Assembly (NCBI GenBank): GCA_902470815.1
Contig: CABRHS010000012.1
Span: 1 to 57,387, forward strand
Source: an uncultured Collinsella sp.
Lineage (GTDB): Bacteria; Actinomycetota; Coriobacteriia; Coriobacteriales; Coriobacteriaceae
Length of the DNA stretch: 57,387 bases
Reading direction: 5' to 3'
Shown here: positions 33,204 through 40,961 of the stretch, in pieces
Numbering within the stretch: the stretch's first letter is position 1
Layout: each line of letters begins with the position of its first letter
Notes under the pieces: model-generated
Told to the model about the DNA's origin: nothing
The model's database searches: none
The model's input: the letters and a program-made list of their open reading frames with translations, nothing else
Program-made: the position numbers and the translations under genes

Positions 33204-33215
33204 CGGACAAAACTC
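33204..33215 (-). promoter_or_regulatory. GAGTTTTGTCCG block upstream of the HIRAN gene
   Basis: Second copy of the block seen at 32153-32164. It lies within the 15-nt loop of an 8-bp inverted repeat (GCCCCCGT at 33195-33202, ACGGGGGC at 33218-33225). Confidence 0.4.
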
Positions 33216-33294
33216 GTACGGGGGCGCACCGCACCCTCAGCCCCACACCATCGCATGCTTTACAATTGCGACATGCAGCAACGAATGGAGGACC

Positions 33295-34323
33295 ATGAAT
33301 ACCGTTCTCGAATACGACAGCCTCCAGTACAGTAGCCTCGTTCCGTTCCCGCGCCTTAAGAGAGCAAAGGACCTCGTTCCCTCCGAGTTTCTACGTGCAT
33401 ATGATTGGTTTCTGGCCAACGAGGGCAGCAGAATCGACAGGCTGCCATACGGGCAAGGCACACCCGATGAAATCGGTTTCCCCCTGGCTCGCCAGGCCGG
33501 CATCCACTCGCCATCCGTCAAAACCATGTCTTATCCCGGAAAGCGATACGTGCTTTCCGTCCATTCAAGCAATCTCGACCGCTACCCAGACAAAAGCCCT
33601 ATTGCCCTTGAAAACGGAACTTGGATAATCGAGTATTCAGCTCAAGACAACAGCGTTGGCAAAACCAAGCAAGACTATAACGGCTGGCTGATGAACTGCC
33701 TGAGTGACGGCATTCCGGTAGGTGTTATGACCAAGTCGGGAGACAAGGGCTACACGGTCCAAGGGCTCGCGTTTGTAGAACGCTACAATCCGATCTCGCA
33801 CTCATTTCTGCTTCACGGCCCAGTCAACCCACAAACCGAATGCAACGGCTACTTTGATTTCGCCGAACGGTCATCCTTGACGCGCTCCGAAATCGAGACC
33901 TTCGACGCAGGGAGCGAAACAGAGCAGCAACGAACGGTGCTTCGGGTGCAACGTGCGAAGCAGGACGTATTTCGCAAAATGCTGATCTCGGCGTATGGCA
34001 GCAGATGTTCCGTAACCGGCACGAATGTGCCCGAAGTGCTCCAGGCAGCGCATATTGAACCTTACCGCGGGATCCGCACTCAAACGGTAGATAACGGTAT
34101 CTTGCTCAGAGCGGACATACATCTTTTATATGACTCAAGACTATTGAGCATTAAGCCCCATAGTCACACAGTCGAGCTTCACCATCGCCTTGCAACAAGC
34201 GATTACGCCCCTTTGCAAGACCGTCGCATTCTGCTGCCCGAGGGCGCATCGCAACGGCCTAGCGATCTTCGCCTCTCAAACCAATACAAGTTATTTCAAG
34301 TCGCGCTTCTAAACGCCAGCTAG
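33295..34323 (+). CDS. HNH endonuclease, candidate modification-dependent restriction enzyme
   Basis: A 342-residue protein. The C-terminal HNH domain (about residues 235-300) shows YGSRCSVTGTN, AAHIEPYR, DNGILLRADIHLLYD, with the first His and the N/H pair visible. The N-terminal half (KRYVLSVHSSNLDRYPDK, GTWIIEYSAQD, GIPVGVMTKSGDKGYTV, GLAFVERYN) resembles the SRA-like domains of ScoMcrA-type enzymes, which read modified bases; that is a tentative call from memory. GC content and codon use are clearly lower than in neighbours, suggesting transfer. ATG 33295 has GGAGGACC, and a TACAAT at 33261-33266 is a likely -10. Confidence 0.7.
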   Translation: MNTVLEYDSLQYSSLVPFPRLKRAKDLVPSEFLRAYDWFLANEGSRIDRLPYGQGTPDEIGFPLARQAGIHSPSVKTMSYPGKRYVLSVHSSNLDRYPDKSPIALENGTWIIEYSAQDNSVGKTKQDYNGWLMNCLSDGIPVGVMTKSGDKGYTVQGLAFVERYNPISHSFLLHGPVNPQTECNGYFDFAERSSLTRSEIETFDAGSETEQQRTVLRVQRAKQDVFRKMLISAYGSRCSVTGTNVPEVLQAAHIEPYRGIRTQTVDNGILLRADIHLLYDSRLLSIKPHSHTVELHHRLATSDYAPLQDRRILLPEGASQRPSDLRLSNQYKLFQVALLNAS

Positions 34324-34346
34324 CCTCAACCATAAGGAGCCCCATC

Positions 34347-34877
34347 ATGCCCAACTCCTACCTCATCGTCGTTGACATGCAAAACGACTTCATCGACGGC
34401 GCCCTGGGCACCCCCGAGGCGCAGGCCATCGTCGAGGGCGTCGTTCAGCGCGCCCGCGCATTCGAGGGCCACGTCGTCTTCACCCGCGACACGCACGGCC
34501 CCAACTACGCCTCCACACAGGAGGGGCGCAACCTGCCCGTTCCCCACTGCATCAAGGGCACGCTGGGCTGGGAACTCGCACCCGCGCTCGACAAAATCCA
34601 GAGGCTGCTCGATGCCCCGGTCTTCGACAAGCCCTCGTTCGGCTCGCTCGACCTCGCGCGTTGGCTCGTGGCGCAAAACGACGCCGACCCCATCGACTCC
34701 ATCGAGCTTTGCGGCCTGTGCACGGACATCTGCGTGGTCAGCAACGCCCTCACCATCAAGGCGCACCTTCCGGAGGTACCGCTCAGCGTGAACCCCGCCC
34801 TCTGCGCCGGCGTGACCCCCGCCGCCCACGACGCCGCTCTGTCCACCATGGCCAGCTGCCAGGTGCACATCCTGTAA
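34347..34877 (+). CDS. Isochorismatase-family (nicotinamidase-like) cysteine hydrolase
   Basis: A 176-residue hydrolase. YLIVVDMQNDFIDGALG carries the catalytic Asp, VFTRDTHG and PHCIKGTLGWE the metal and Lys region, and LCGLCTDICVVSNAL the catalytic Cys. The likely reaction is hydrolysis of nicotinamide or a related amide. ATG 34347 has AAGGAGCCCC upstream. It starts 23 bp after the HNH gene stop, but base composition differs from that gene, so they probably are not one acquired unit. Confidence 0.85.
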   Translation: MPNSYLIVVDMQNDFIDGALGTPEAQAIVEGVVQRARAFEGHVVFTRDTHGPNYASTQEGRNLPVPHCIKGTLGWELAPALDKIQRLLDAPVFDKPSFGSLDLARWLVAQNDADPIDSIELCGLCTDICVVSNALTIKAHLPEVPLSVNPALCAGVTPAAHDAALSTMASCQVHIL

Positions 34878-34972
34878 CGGCACCCGGGCCTCTTCCCGCG
34901 CCAACTTGCCGCCAAACGCCCGCCCCGCCACCCGCGAACCCGCGACAGGCGTGGCGGGCGCGTTTCGGCCGC

Positions 34973-36004
34973 CTATCCCGCAAGTGCGGAGGCGTATCGC
35001 CTGAATGCGGGGATCAGCCGCATGCGCAGCACATTGCGACGGGCGTCAAAGCCGCCGCTGCGAATGCGCAGCCTGACGCCCATTGCACGCGCGATGTCGT
35101 CGACGAGCTGGTCGTAGAGGCGCTCCTCGACGATATCCTCGTACCATACGTTCAATATGGTCCATCCGGAACCAACCAGCTTGTTTTGCCTGCGATCGTC
35201 TCGGCCGACTTGCTCTATCGAATGGAATCTCCGCCCCTTGTACTCGAGCCCCACCCTGTGACCGGGAAACGCGACGTCCACGTAGCGATCTCCGTCGGCG
35301 GTGGCCACGTGATGATTGAGCGAGACCGGCCCCATGGCGTATCCGCCAAGGCGGCGCGGCCATGTGAGGAGCGCGCACAGCACGGACTCCATGGGCGAGT
35401 TCGACCCATCATGCACCAGCTCGAGGGCCTCCCGGGCAAGCGTCGCTCCCGGGGAGCCCTTCATGTACTCGATCACGTCGGAGATCCTGCCTACCGACGT
35501 CAGCGGCTTATCGGTGTTCGTAAGGCCATCCCAAGATTCATCCAGAAGATATGTGCCGCACAGCTCGAAGCCTATCATCGCCAAATCCTCAACGCCCATC
35601 GGCGTCGGACCCTGCCGCGAAAACGCCGCGATCTGCAGGAACGTCAAAGCCGGACTCGTCACCAGGACATCGTCGGTCACGCAGATAAGCGACCGCCGCG
35701 GAAGGGTCTTGCTGCACCGATGGCACGCGATGTCGTCCCGCCTGCGCTCGCCAGACTTGGATCCAACGAGGATGTTGACCGGCAGGCCGGTGACTCCCAG
35801 GCGTTCCATCTCATCGTGCAGCATGGGAGCCGGAGGCACCCCGCAGCCATCGAGGAGCTGCTTTCGCGTCTTCTCCAGGAACGCAGGCGCAAGGCGCCCG
35901 CTGGAACGCATAAATTCAAGCGCAGACGCGCCGCAAATGCATACGGAAATTTCAATCGCCCCCTCGTGGAAATACAGGTTCCACTTAGTGGTCAAAATAC
36001 CCAA
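34973..36004 (-). CDS. DUF559/Vsr-like PD-(D/E)XK endonuclease-domain protein
   Basis: Up to 343 residues. The C-terminal half has RYVDVAFPGHRVGLEYKGRR, a D...E-Y-K nuclease core, and WTILNVWYEDIVE as the following strand, as in DUF559 proteins. The N-terminal part resembles AbiEi-like toxin/antitoxin regulators (DDVLVTSPALTFLQIAA). The start is unclear: a TTG at 36004 lies within dispersed repeat copy B, and the first ATG (35911) drops IEISVCICGASALEF, which looks like genuine protein. A GAGGGGG stretch precedes an ATT codon here. The native start may have been disturbed by the element. Function is inferred, not shown. Confidence 0.6.
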   Translation of the reverse strand: MGILTTKWNLYFHEGAIEISVCICGASALEFMRSSGRLAPAFLEKTRKQLLDGCGVPPAPMLHDEMERLGVTGLPVNILVGSKSGERRRDDIACHRCSKTLPRRSLICVTDDVLVTSPALTFLQIAAFSRQGPTPMGVEDLAMIGFELCGTYLLDESWDGLTNTDKPLTSVGRISDVIEYMKGSPGATLAREALELVHDGSNSPMESVLCALLTWPRRLGGYAMGPVSLNHHVATADGDRYVDVAFPGHRVGLEYKGRRFHSIEQVGRDDRRQNKLVGSGWTILNVWYEDIVEERLYDQLVDDIARAMGVRLRIRSGGFDARRNVLRMRLIPAFRRYASALAG

Positions 36005-36217
36005 GTTCGGCGGTCGTCAACGTTTTGAAACCAGGCATTTCCGCAGGTTTTCCCTCAAGCTGGTGCCCCATTCCCTGCGAGGTCGCCGACTTGCCCCCAA
36101 GCATCCCGGCCGCACCGAACAAAACCGCAGGATTCACCGGATGCGGCATATATGCATGCGTCGCCCCCGATGGCTCTCGCCGCCCAACTTGACCATTTTG
36201 ACCAGAATCCCGAAACC
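35977..36217. repeat. Inverted-repeat-bounded dispersed element, copy B
   Basis: A 241-bp element with ends TGGTCAAAATACCC and (inverse) TGGTCAAAATGGTC. It has the same internal 19-mer AACAAAACCGCAGGATTCA (36118-36136) and TATGCATGCG (36151-36160) as copy A, with the same 14-nt interval. It overlaps the 5' end of the DUF559-type gene and fills half of the 509-bp gap before the rubrerythrin gene. The rest of that gap (36218-36513) holds only the rubrerythrin promoter area. Confidence 0.75.
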
Positions 36218-36412
36218 ATGCGCATGCACGCGTGCGGCATGCCACCATCACGCCATGACCGCTCGGCATGAGGCCCGGCATGGGGCCCGCCATCAGCCCC
36301 TCAGCGTCACCCGGCTTGGCAGCATGCTGGGACCGATCCAAGCGGCCCCCTATCAGCGCAGCCATCGAAATGTGAACTATTTGAGAATCAGTCCTAATAT
36401 GTTTCTGAATTT

Positions 36413-36427
36413 GGCTCATATGAGTCC
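36413..36427. promoter_or_regulatory. Palindrome upstream of the rubrerythrin gene
   Basis: GGCTCATATGAGTCC contains the perfect 10-bp palindrome CTCATATGAG, about 90 bp before ATG 36514, in an AT-rich stretch. It may be an operator for an oxidative-stress or metal regulator; no specific consensus is matched. Confidence 0.3.
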
Positions 36428-36513
36428 GGGAGTGTGACATAATGCAGTTGTCCAAGCGCGAGCCTACTCAAGGGTTCGCCCGCGCAATCGCCTGTGTTCA
36501 AAGGAGAACAAAC

Positions 36514-37074
36514 ATGAAGTTCGTTTGCCCCGTTTGCGGTTACGTTGAGGAGTTCGACGGCGAGGAGCTGCCCGCCGATTTCAAGTGCCCCCAGTGCGGC
36601 GTCTCCGGCGACCGCTTCACCAAGGTCGAGGAGGGCAAGATGACCTGGGCCGCCGAGCACATCGTGGGTGTTGCTCACGAGGAGGGCGTCTCCGAGGACA
36701 TCATCGCCGACCTGCGCGCCAACTTCGAGGGCGAGTGCTCTGAGGTCGGTATGTACCTGGCCATGGCCCGCGTTGCCCACCGCGAGGGCTACCCGGAGAT
36801 CGGCCTGTACTGGGAGAAGGCCGCTTACGAGGAGGCCGAGCACGCTTCCAAGTTCGCCGAGCTCCTGGGCGAGGTCGTGACCACCTCCACCAAGAAGAAC
36901 CTCGAGATGCGCGTTGAGGCCGAGAACGGCGCCACCGCCGGCAAGTTCGACCTGGCCAAGCGCGCCAAGGCCGCCGGCCTGGACGCCATCCACGACACCG
37001 TGCACGAGATGGCTCGCGATGAGGCCCGTCACGGCAAGGCCTTCGCCGGCCTGCTCCAGCGCTACTTCGGCTAA
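36514..37074 (+). CDS. Reverse rubrerythrin (rubredoxin domain first)
   Basis: A 186-residue oxidative-stress protein. The N-terminal rubredoxin Fe site is CPVCGY (C6, C9) and CPQCGV (about C25, C28). The four-helix diiron domain follows: NFEGECSEVGMYLAMA, KAAYEEAEHASKF and MARDEARHGKAF supply the Glu and His iron ligands. It reduces hydrogen peroxide in anaerobes. Having the rubredoxin domain at the N-terminus is the reverse-rubrerythrin order. ATG 36514 follows AAGGAGAACAA. It is monocistronic, with a strong terminator at 37113. Confidence 0.92.
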   Translation: MKFVCPVCGYVEEFDGEELPADFKCPQCGVSGDRFTKVEEGKMTWAAEHIVGVAHEEGVSEDIIADLRANFEGECSEVGMYLAMARVAHREGYPEIGLYWEKAAYEEAEHASKFAELLGEVVTTSTKKNLEMRVEAENGATAGKFDLAKRAKAAGLDAIHDTVHEMARDEARHGKAFAGLLQRYFG

Positions 37075-37112
37075 TCCCCTGGTTTAGCCCCGCGCGCTCA
37101 GCGTATATGGCA

Positions 37113-37148
37113 AGCGCCGACCTCCTTGGAGGCCGGCGCTTTTTCTTT
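37113..37148 (+). terminator. Rho-independent terminator of the rubrerythrin gene
   Basis: AGCGCCG-A-CCTCC and GGAGG-C-CGGCGCT form a stem with one mismatch and a TT turn, followed by TTTTCTTT. Confidence 0.9.
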
Positions 37149-37259
37149 AGGGTCATATGTGCAGACACCGCCACTTGCGAGCGCCACCGCATGCGGACGC
37201 TGCCGCTCACAGGCGTCTCCGCCGCAGCCGCCGTTTTCGGGTACCGCAATTGACGAGCG

Positions 37260-37730
37260 CTACTTGTGGTACGGCTCGCCGCGCATGATCTTGAAGGCGC
37301 GGTACACCTGCTCAAGCAACACCACGCGCGCCAGGTTGTGCGGCAACGTGATGCGCCCGAACGAGAGCCGCTCGTCGGCACGGGAGCGCACCTCAGGCGA
37401 GACGCCGCACGACCCGCCGATCACGAACGTGATCGAGCTCTCCCCTCGCAGCATGAGATCGTCCAAATGCGACGCGATCTCCTCGCTCGAACGCTCCTTG
37501 CCCCCAATATCGAGCAGCACCACATGCGAGCGCTCGGGGATCGCGGCCAGGATGCCCTTGCCCTCGAGCTCGCGACCCGCCTCCTCTCCGCCGGACTTTG
37601 CCGGGTCGCGGTCCGCGACCTCGACCATCTTGACGGTCGCATACGCACCCAGGCGCTTTACGTACTCCGCGCAGGCATCCGCCCAGAATCTCTCCTTGAG
37701 CTTGCCCACCGCGACCACGGTGATCTTCAC
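37260..37730 (-). CDS. rlmH: 23S rRNA (pseudouridine1915-N3)-methyltransferase
   Basis: A 156-residue SPOUT methyltransferase that methylates pseudouridine-1915 in helix 69 of 23S rRNA. It matches RlmH throughout: KITVVAVGKLKERFW at the start, HVVLLDIGGKERSSEE, FVIGGSCGVSPEV (the SAM knot) and LPHNLARVVLLEQVYRAFKI near the end, closing with GEPYHK. The GTG start at 37730 has GGAGGA 4 nt upstream; no in-frame ATG fits. It lies downstream of the XRE-aminotransferase gene in the same orientation. Confidence 0.95.
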   Translation of the reverse strand: MKITVVAVGKLKERFWADACAEYVKRLGAYATVKMVEVADRDPAKSGGEEAGRELEGKGILAAIPERSHVVLLDIGGKERSSEEIASHLDDLMLRGESSITFVIGGSCGVSPEVRSRADERLSFGRITLPHNLARVVLLEQVYRAFKIMRGEPYHK

Positions 37731-37814
37731 TGCATCCTCCTCGATGAACGCTCCGTAGCGCAGCCGATGCCGCAGCACCCGTGCGGATCGGCATGCGGCT
37801 CGCGGCCCACTGCC

Positions 37815-39506
37815 TTACGCCTGGCGATACGTCTCGAAGAACTCGGCCAGGTCCTCCATCGCCTCGTGCAGGACCTCCATACGCGGGAGGTACACGATGC
37901 GGAAGTGGTCAGGCTCCGGCCAGTTGAACCCGCCGCCACGCGTGATGAGGATGCCCTTCTGGTGCAGCAGGTCGAGCGCGAACTGCTCGTCATCGTGGAT
38001 GTTGAACTTCTTGACGTCCATCTTGGGGAAGATGTAGAACGCCGCCTTGGGCTTGACCGCCGTGATACCGTCGATGGCGTTGAGGGCCTCGTACACGTAG
38101 TTGCGCTGCTCGTACACGCGGCCACCGGGCACCACGTAGTCCTTGACGGATTGGTGCCCACCCAGCGCGGTCTGCACGATCGACTGCGCCGGCACGTTGG
38201 AGCACAGGCGCATGTTGGAGAGCATGTTCACGCCCAGCATGAAGTCATCGCCCAGGCGCTTGTTGCCCGAGACGACCATCCAGCCGATGCGGTAGCCGGC
38301 GATCATGTGGCTCTTGGAGAGGCCGGAGAACGTGACGCAGAACAGGTCGGGCGCGAGGCTCGCGATCGAGACGTGCTCGGCCCCGTCCATGCACAGGCGG
38401 TCGTAGATCTCGTCCGCGAAGATCATGAGCTGATGCCGGCGGGCGATCTCCACGATGCCCTCGAGCACGTCGCGCGAGTACACCGCGCCCGTGGGGTTGT
38501 TGGGGTTGATGATGACGATCGCCTTGGTGCGTGAGGTGATCTTGGACTCCATGTCGGCGAGGTCGGGGTTCCAATCTGCCTGCTCGTCGCAGCGGTAATG
38601 CACCGGCGTGCCGCCCGAGAGCGTGGCGCAGGCGGTCCAAAGCGGGTAGTCGGGCGCGGGGATGAGGATCTCGTCGCCGGTGTCGAGCAGGGCCTGCATG
38701 CACAGGTTGATGAGCTCGGATACGCCGTTGCCCGTGTAAATGCCGTCCATGCTCACGTTTGGCAAACCCTTGACCTGTGCGTACTGCATGATCGCCTTGC
38801 GCGCGGAGAACAGGCCGCGGCTGTCGGAGTAGCCCTCGCAGTCCGGGAGCTGCTCGCGCATGTCCTGGATGACCTCGACCGGGGTGCGGAACCCGAACGG
38901 AGCCGGGTTGCCGATGTTGAGCTTGAGGATGTGAGCGCCCTCGGACTCGAGGCGGGCCGCCTCGTCGACCACAGGGCCGCGGACGTCGTACAGGACGTTG
39001 TCGAGTTTGGAGGACTTTGAGAAGGTGCGCTGGGACATGGGAGTGGTCCTTTCAGATGCGGTGCGCGCAGGGGCGCTGGGCTGGGCGGAGGCGGGGATCG
39101 CGGCGGCAGGCCGCGCCTCGGCTCGCGCCGGCGGAGTCGGGATGGATGCCCGGAGCGGGGTGGGCGCCGAGGCTGGGGCGGGCGCCGAGGTTGGGGTTGC
39201 CGCCGAGGACGAAACGCTGACGGGACCGGCCGGGATGCCGGCGAGGTCGCCGGACTCGCCCATGAGCCAGGGCGTCGGGACTTCGAGCAGATCCGAGAGC
39301 AGGGCCGCAACGTCGGCGCGGGGCAGGGTCTTGCCGCTCACATACTGGCTCACCTGGCTCTTGCCGAGCTTGGCGCCGCGCTGCGAGGCCATGCGGATGA
39401 GGTCGGCCTGCTTGAGCCCCTTGCGGCCCATGCCCTGCTTGAGACGTTGGGAAAACTGGGTCGCGGCGCTGGATGCTGCCGTGACCCCGCTCGTCTTCTC
39501 GCCCAT
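37815..39506 (-). CDS. XRE helix-turn-helix fused to class I aminotransferase
   Basis: A 563-residue protein. Residues about 16-70 form an XRE helix-turn-helix (FSQRLKQGMGRKGLKQADLI, KSQVSQYVSGKTLPRA). An Ala/Pro-rich linker covers about 90-155. From residue 157 (MSQRTFSKSSKLDNVLYDVR) it is a PLP aminotransferase of the AlaT/AspC type: LNIGNPAPFGF, NPNNPTGAVYS, FADEIYDRL, and the PLP lysine in SGLSKSHMIAGYRIGW (about K398). The second ATG (39038) has GAAAGGACC upstream, so a stand-alone aminotransferase might also be made. It probably feeds alanine/glutamate metabolism while binding its own promoter: a GTTCA-rich operator lies at 39526. The helix-turn-helix family differs from the GntR-type MocR fusions. 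ATG 39506 has a GGAG site. Confidence 0.85.
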   Translation of the reverse strand: MGEKTSGVTAASSAATQFSQRLKQGMGRKGLKQADLIRMASQRGAKLGKSQVSQYVSGKTLPRADVAALLSDLLEVPTPWLMGESGDLAGIPAGPVSVSSSAATPTSAPAPASAPTPLRASIPTPPARAEARPAAAIPASAQPSAPARTASERTTPMSQRTFSKSSKLDNVLYDVRGPVVDEAARLESEGAHILKLNIGNPAPFGFRTPVEVIQDMREQLPDCEGYSDSRGLFSARKAIMQYAQVKGLPNVSMDGIYTGNGVSELINLCMQALLDTGDEILIPAPDYPLWTACATLSGGTPVHYRCDEQADWNPDLADMESKITSRTKAIVIINPNNPTGAVYSRDVLEGIVEIARRHQLMIFADEIYDRLCMDGAEHVSIASLAPDLFCVTFSGLSKSHMIAGYRIGWMVVSGNKRLGDDFMLGVNMLSNMRLCSNVPAQSIVQTALGGHQSVKDYVVPGGRVYEQRNYVYEALNAIDGITAVKPKAAFYIFPKMDVKKFNIHDDEQFALDLLHQKGILITRGGGFNWPEPDHFRIVYLPRMEVLHEAMEDLAEFFETYRQA

Positions 39507-39525
39507 CGATACTCCAATCATGAGA

Positions 39526-39584
39526 ATTGAACCATAAGTTCAATTTTGTTCAGTGTAGCACGATAGTTCAGTTTTAGGTTCAAT
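39526..39584 (-). promoter_or_regulatory. Clustered GTTCA operator and promoter of the XRE-aminotransferase gene
   Basis: ATTGAAC-CATAA-GTTCAAT (39526-39544) is a perfect 7-bp inverted repeat. Further GTTCA half-sites lie at about 39549, 39566 and 39579, and a minus-strand extended -10 (TGCTACACT) sits among them. This is a fitting target for the XRE domain encoded just downstream. Confidence 0.6.
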
Positions 39585-39669
39585 TTCTTATACGCAACCA
39601 CAGAAAAGCGCCCCGGCTCGCGAGGAACCGAGGCGCTCGATGCGCTATGCGTTTGCCGCAGGGCACGTC

Positions 39670-40593
39670 TTAGTAGCGGGAGCCGCCACGACGATCGCCG
39701 TAGCCGCCACGGCCGCCACGGTCGTCACGGCCGCCGTAGCCACCGCGACCGCCACGGTCGCCGTAGCCGCCACGACCACCGCGATCGTTGAAGTCGCGAC
39801 GCGGGCCGCGGTCGCCGAAGTCCTTGCGGGGACCACGGTCGCCGAAGTCGCGACGAGGGCCACGGTCGCCGCCACGGCCGCCGAAGTCCTTGCGGGGACC
39901 ACGGTCGCCGAAGTCGCGACGAGGGCCACGGTCGCCGCCGCGACCGCCACGGTCGCCACCGCGACCGCCAAAGCCGCCACGGCCGCCGCGGTCGCCGCCA
40001 CGACGATCGCGATCGTCGTTGTCCAGGCCCATCTCGGTGAGCGGGTCGATCAGCTTGTCCATGAGGGCGACGATGTCCTCGGCGTCAAGCTGGGAGAGCT
40101 GGGGAACGAGCTTCTTGCGCTTGCCGGCGATAGACGCGGCGAGCTCCTCGGCGTTCTCGTTGGCGGAGACGAGGATGGCGCGCATGTCCTCCTCCTCGGG
40201 CATGACACGCGTCACGGCGCCGACCTCCTCGGCCTCGCGCAGCAGGCCGTCAAGCTCGCGAAGGCGCATGCCCAGCAGGTCGGACATCTCCTTCTGCTCC
40301 ATCTGGGGCTTGAGCTCCAGGAGCTTGAGGGCGCGCTTGAGCTCGTCGGCGCGACGGGCGTCCTCCTCGGCCTCGCGGCCCATGGCGAACTTGCGGTTGC
40401 GCAGCAGGCGCGCGGCGCGCTGCACCTTATCGAACAGCTGGTCGTCGAGGGAGGGCTCCTCCTCGGCGGACTCGACGTCGGCAGCCTCGACGTCGGAGGC
40501 CTCGACGACGGTCTCCTCATCCACGGTCTCGACGGTCTCCGCGACCTCGGCGACCTCGTCCATCATCTCGTTGTTCTCGATGTTCTCGGACAT
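39670..40593 (-). CDS. Protein with acidic N-terminus, helical (winged-helix-like) core and long RGG-repeat tail
   Basis: A 307-residue protein in three parts. Residues 1-50 are very acidic (MSENIENNEMMDEVAEVAET). Residues 50-165 are helical and contain QMEQKEMSDLLGMRLRELDG and EVGAVTRVMPEEEDMRAILV, resembling a MarR-like winged helix. From about 194 to the end the sequence is Arg, Gly, Asp and Phe repeats, such as GDRGPRRDFGDRGPRKDFG, ending RRGGSRY. RGG tails bind RNA and promote condensation in eukaryotic proteins; that role here is inference. ATG 40593 has AAGGAGG upstream. The DNA of the tail is a string of similar units. Confidence 0.75.
   Translation of the reverse strand: MSENIENNEMMDEVAEVAETVETVDEETVVEASDVEAADVESAEEEPSLDDQLFDKVQRAARLLRNRKFAMGREAEEDARRADELKRALKLLELKPQMEQKEMSDLLGMRLRELDGLLREAEEVGAVTRVMPEEEDMRAILVSANENAEELAASIAGKRKKLVPQLSQLDAEDIVALMDKLIDPLTEMGLDNDDRDRRGGDRGGRGGFGGRGGDRGGRGGDRGPRRDFGDRGPRKDFGGRGGDRGPRRDFGDRGPRKDFGDRGPRRDFNDRGGRGGYGDRGGRGGYGGRDDRGGRGGYGDRRGGSRY
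39684..40010. repeat. In-frame coding repeat for the RGG tail
   Basis: Units of about 24-39 bp encoding RGPRRDFGD, RGPRKDFG and RGGRGGYG recur with little variation, including near-identical stretches around 39800 and 39860. Confidence 0.7.
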
Positions 40594-40860
40594 ATCGTCC
40601 TCCTTCTGCGCCCGCGGGCGCGCTCTTGGGGGCTCATCGCCCCGGTGCCCTCACGTCTTTTCACAAATGCTCTGGCACCATCTCCACGCCTTCCGGCGTC
40701 TCATGCGGCACGCTCCATCTGAGCTTTCAATGCCACCGTACGTAGGATAGCCGCTCTATCCCTTCGCCACGTGCTGGTTTTGTGGCACACAGCGAATCCG
40801 CGAATCGCGGCGCAAAGGAACGGGCGTGCTCGCCGGCGCCATACCCCGAGACGAGGCGCT

Positions 40861-40961
40861 CCCCAAAATGGGCCACGCCCCAAAGCGGGCCACACCCCAA
40901 GGCGGCCACACCCCAAGGTCACTTACGCCCCAAAGCGGGTCGCACCCCGAGGTCACTCACG
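40861..40961. repeat. Six-unit 16-17-bp tandem repeat
   Basis: Six units of 16-17 bp beginning CCCCAAAG, CCCCAAGG or CCCCGAGG run head to tail. The last overlaps the stop codon of the patatin gene. The 363-bp gap 40594-40956 otherwise shows no gene; short frames across the repeat (GCDPLWGVSDLGVWPP on the minus strand) look spurious. Confidence 0.75.

Noticed and set aside
39640..40722. Plus-strand frame of Ala/Thr/Val repeats opposite the RGG protein
   Set aside because: It is the reverse reading of the RGG coding repeat; the minus-strand frame has the ribosome site and sensible domains.
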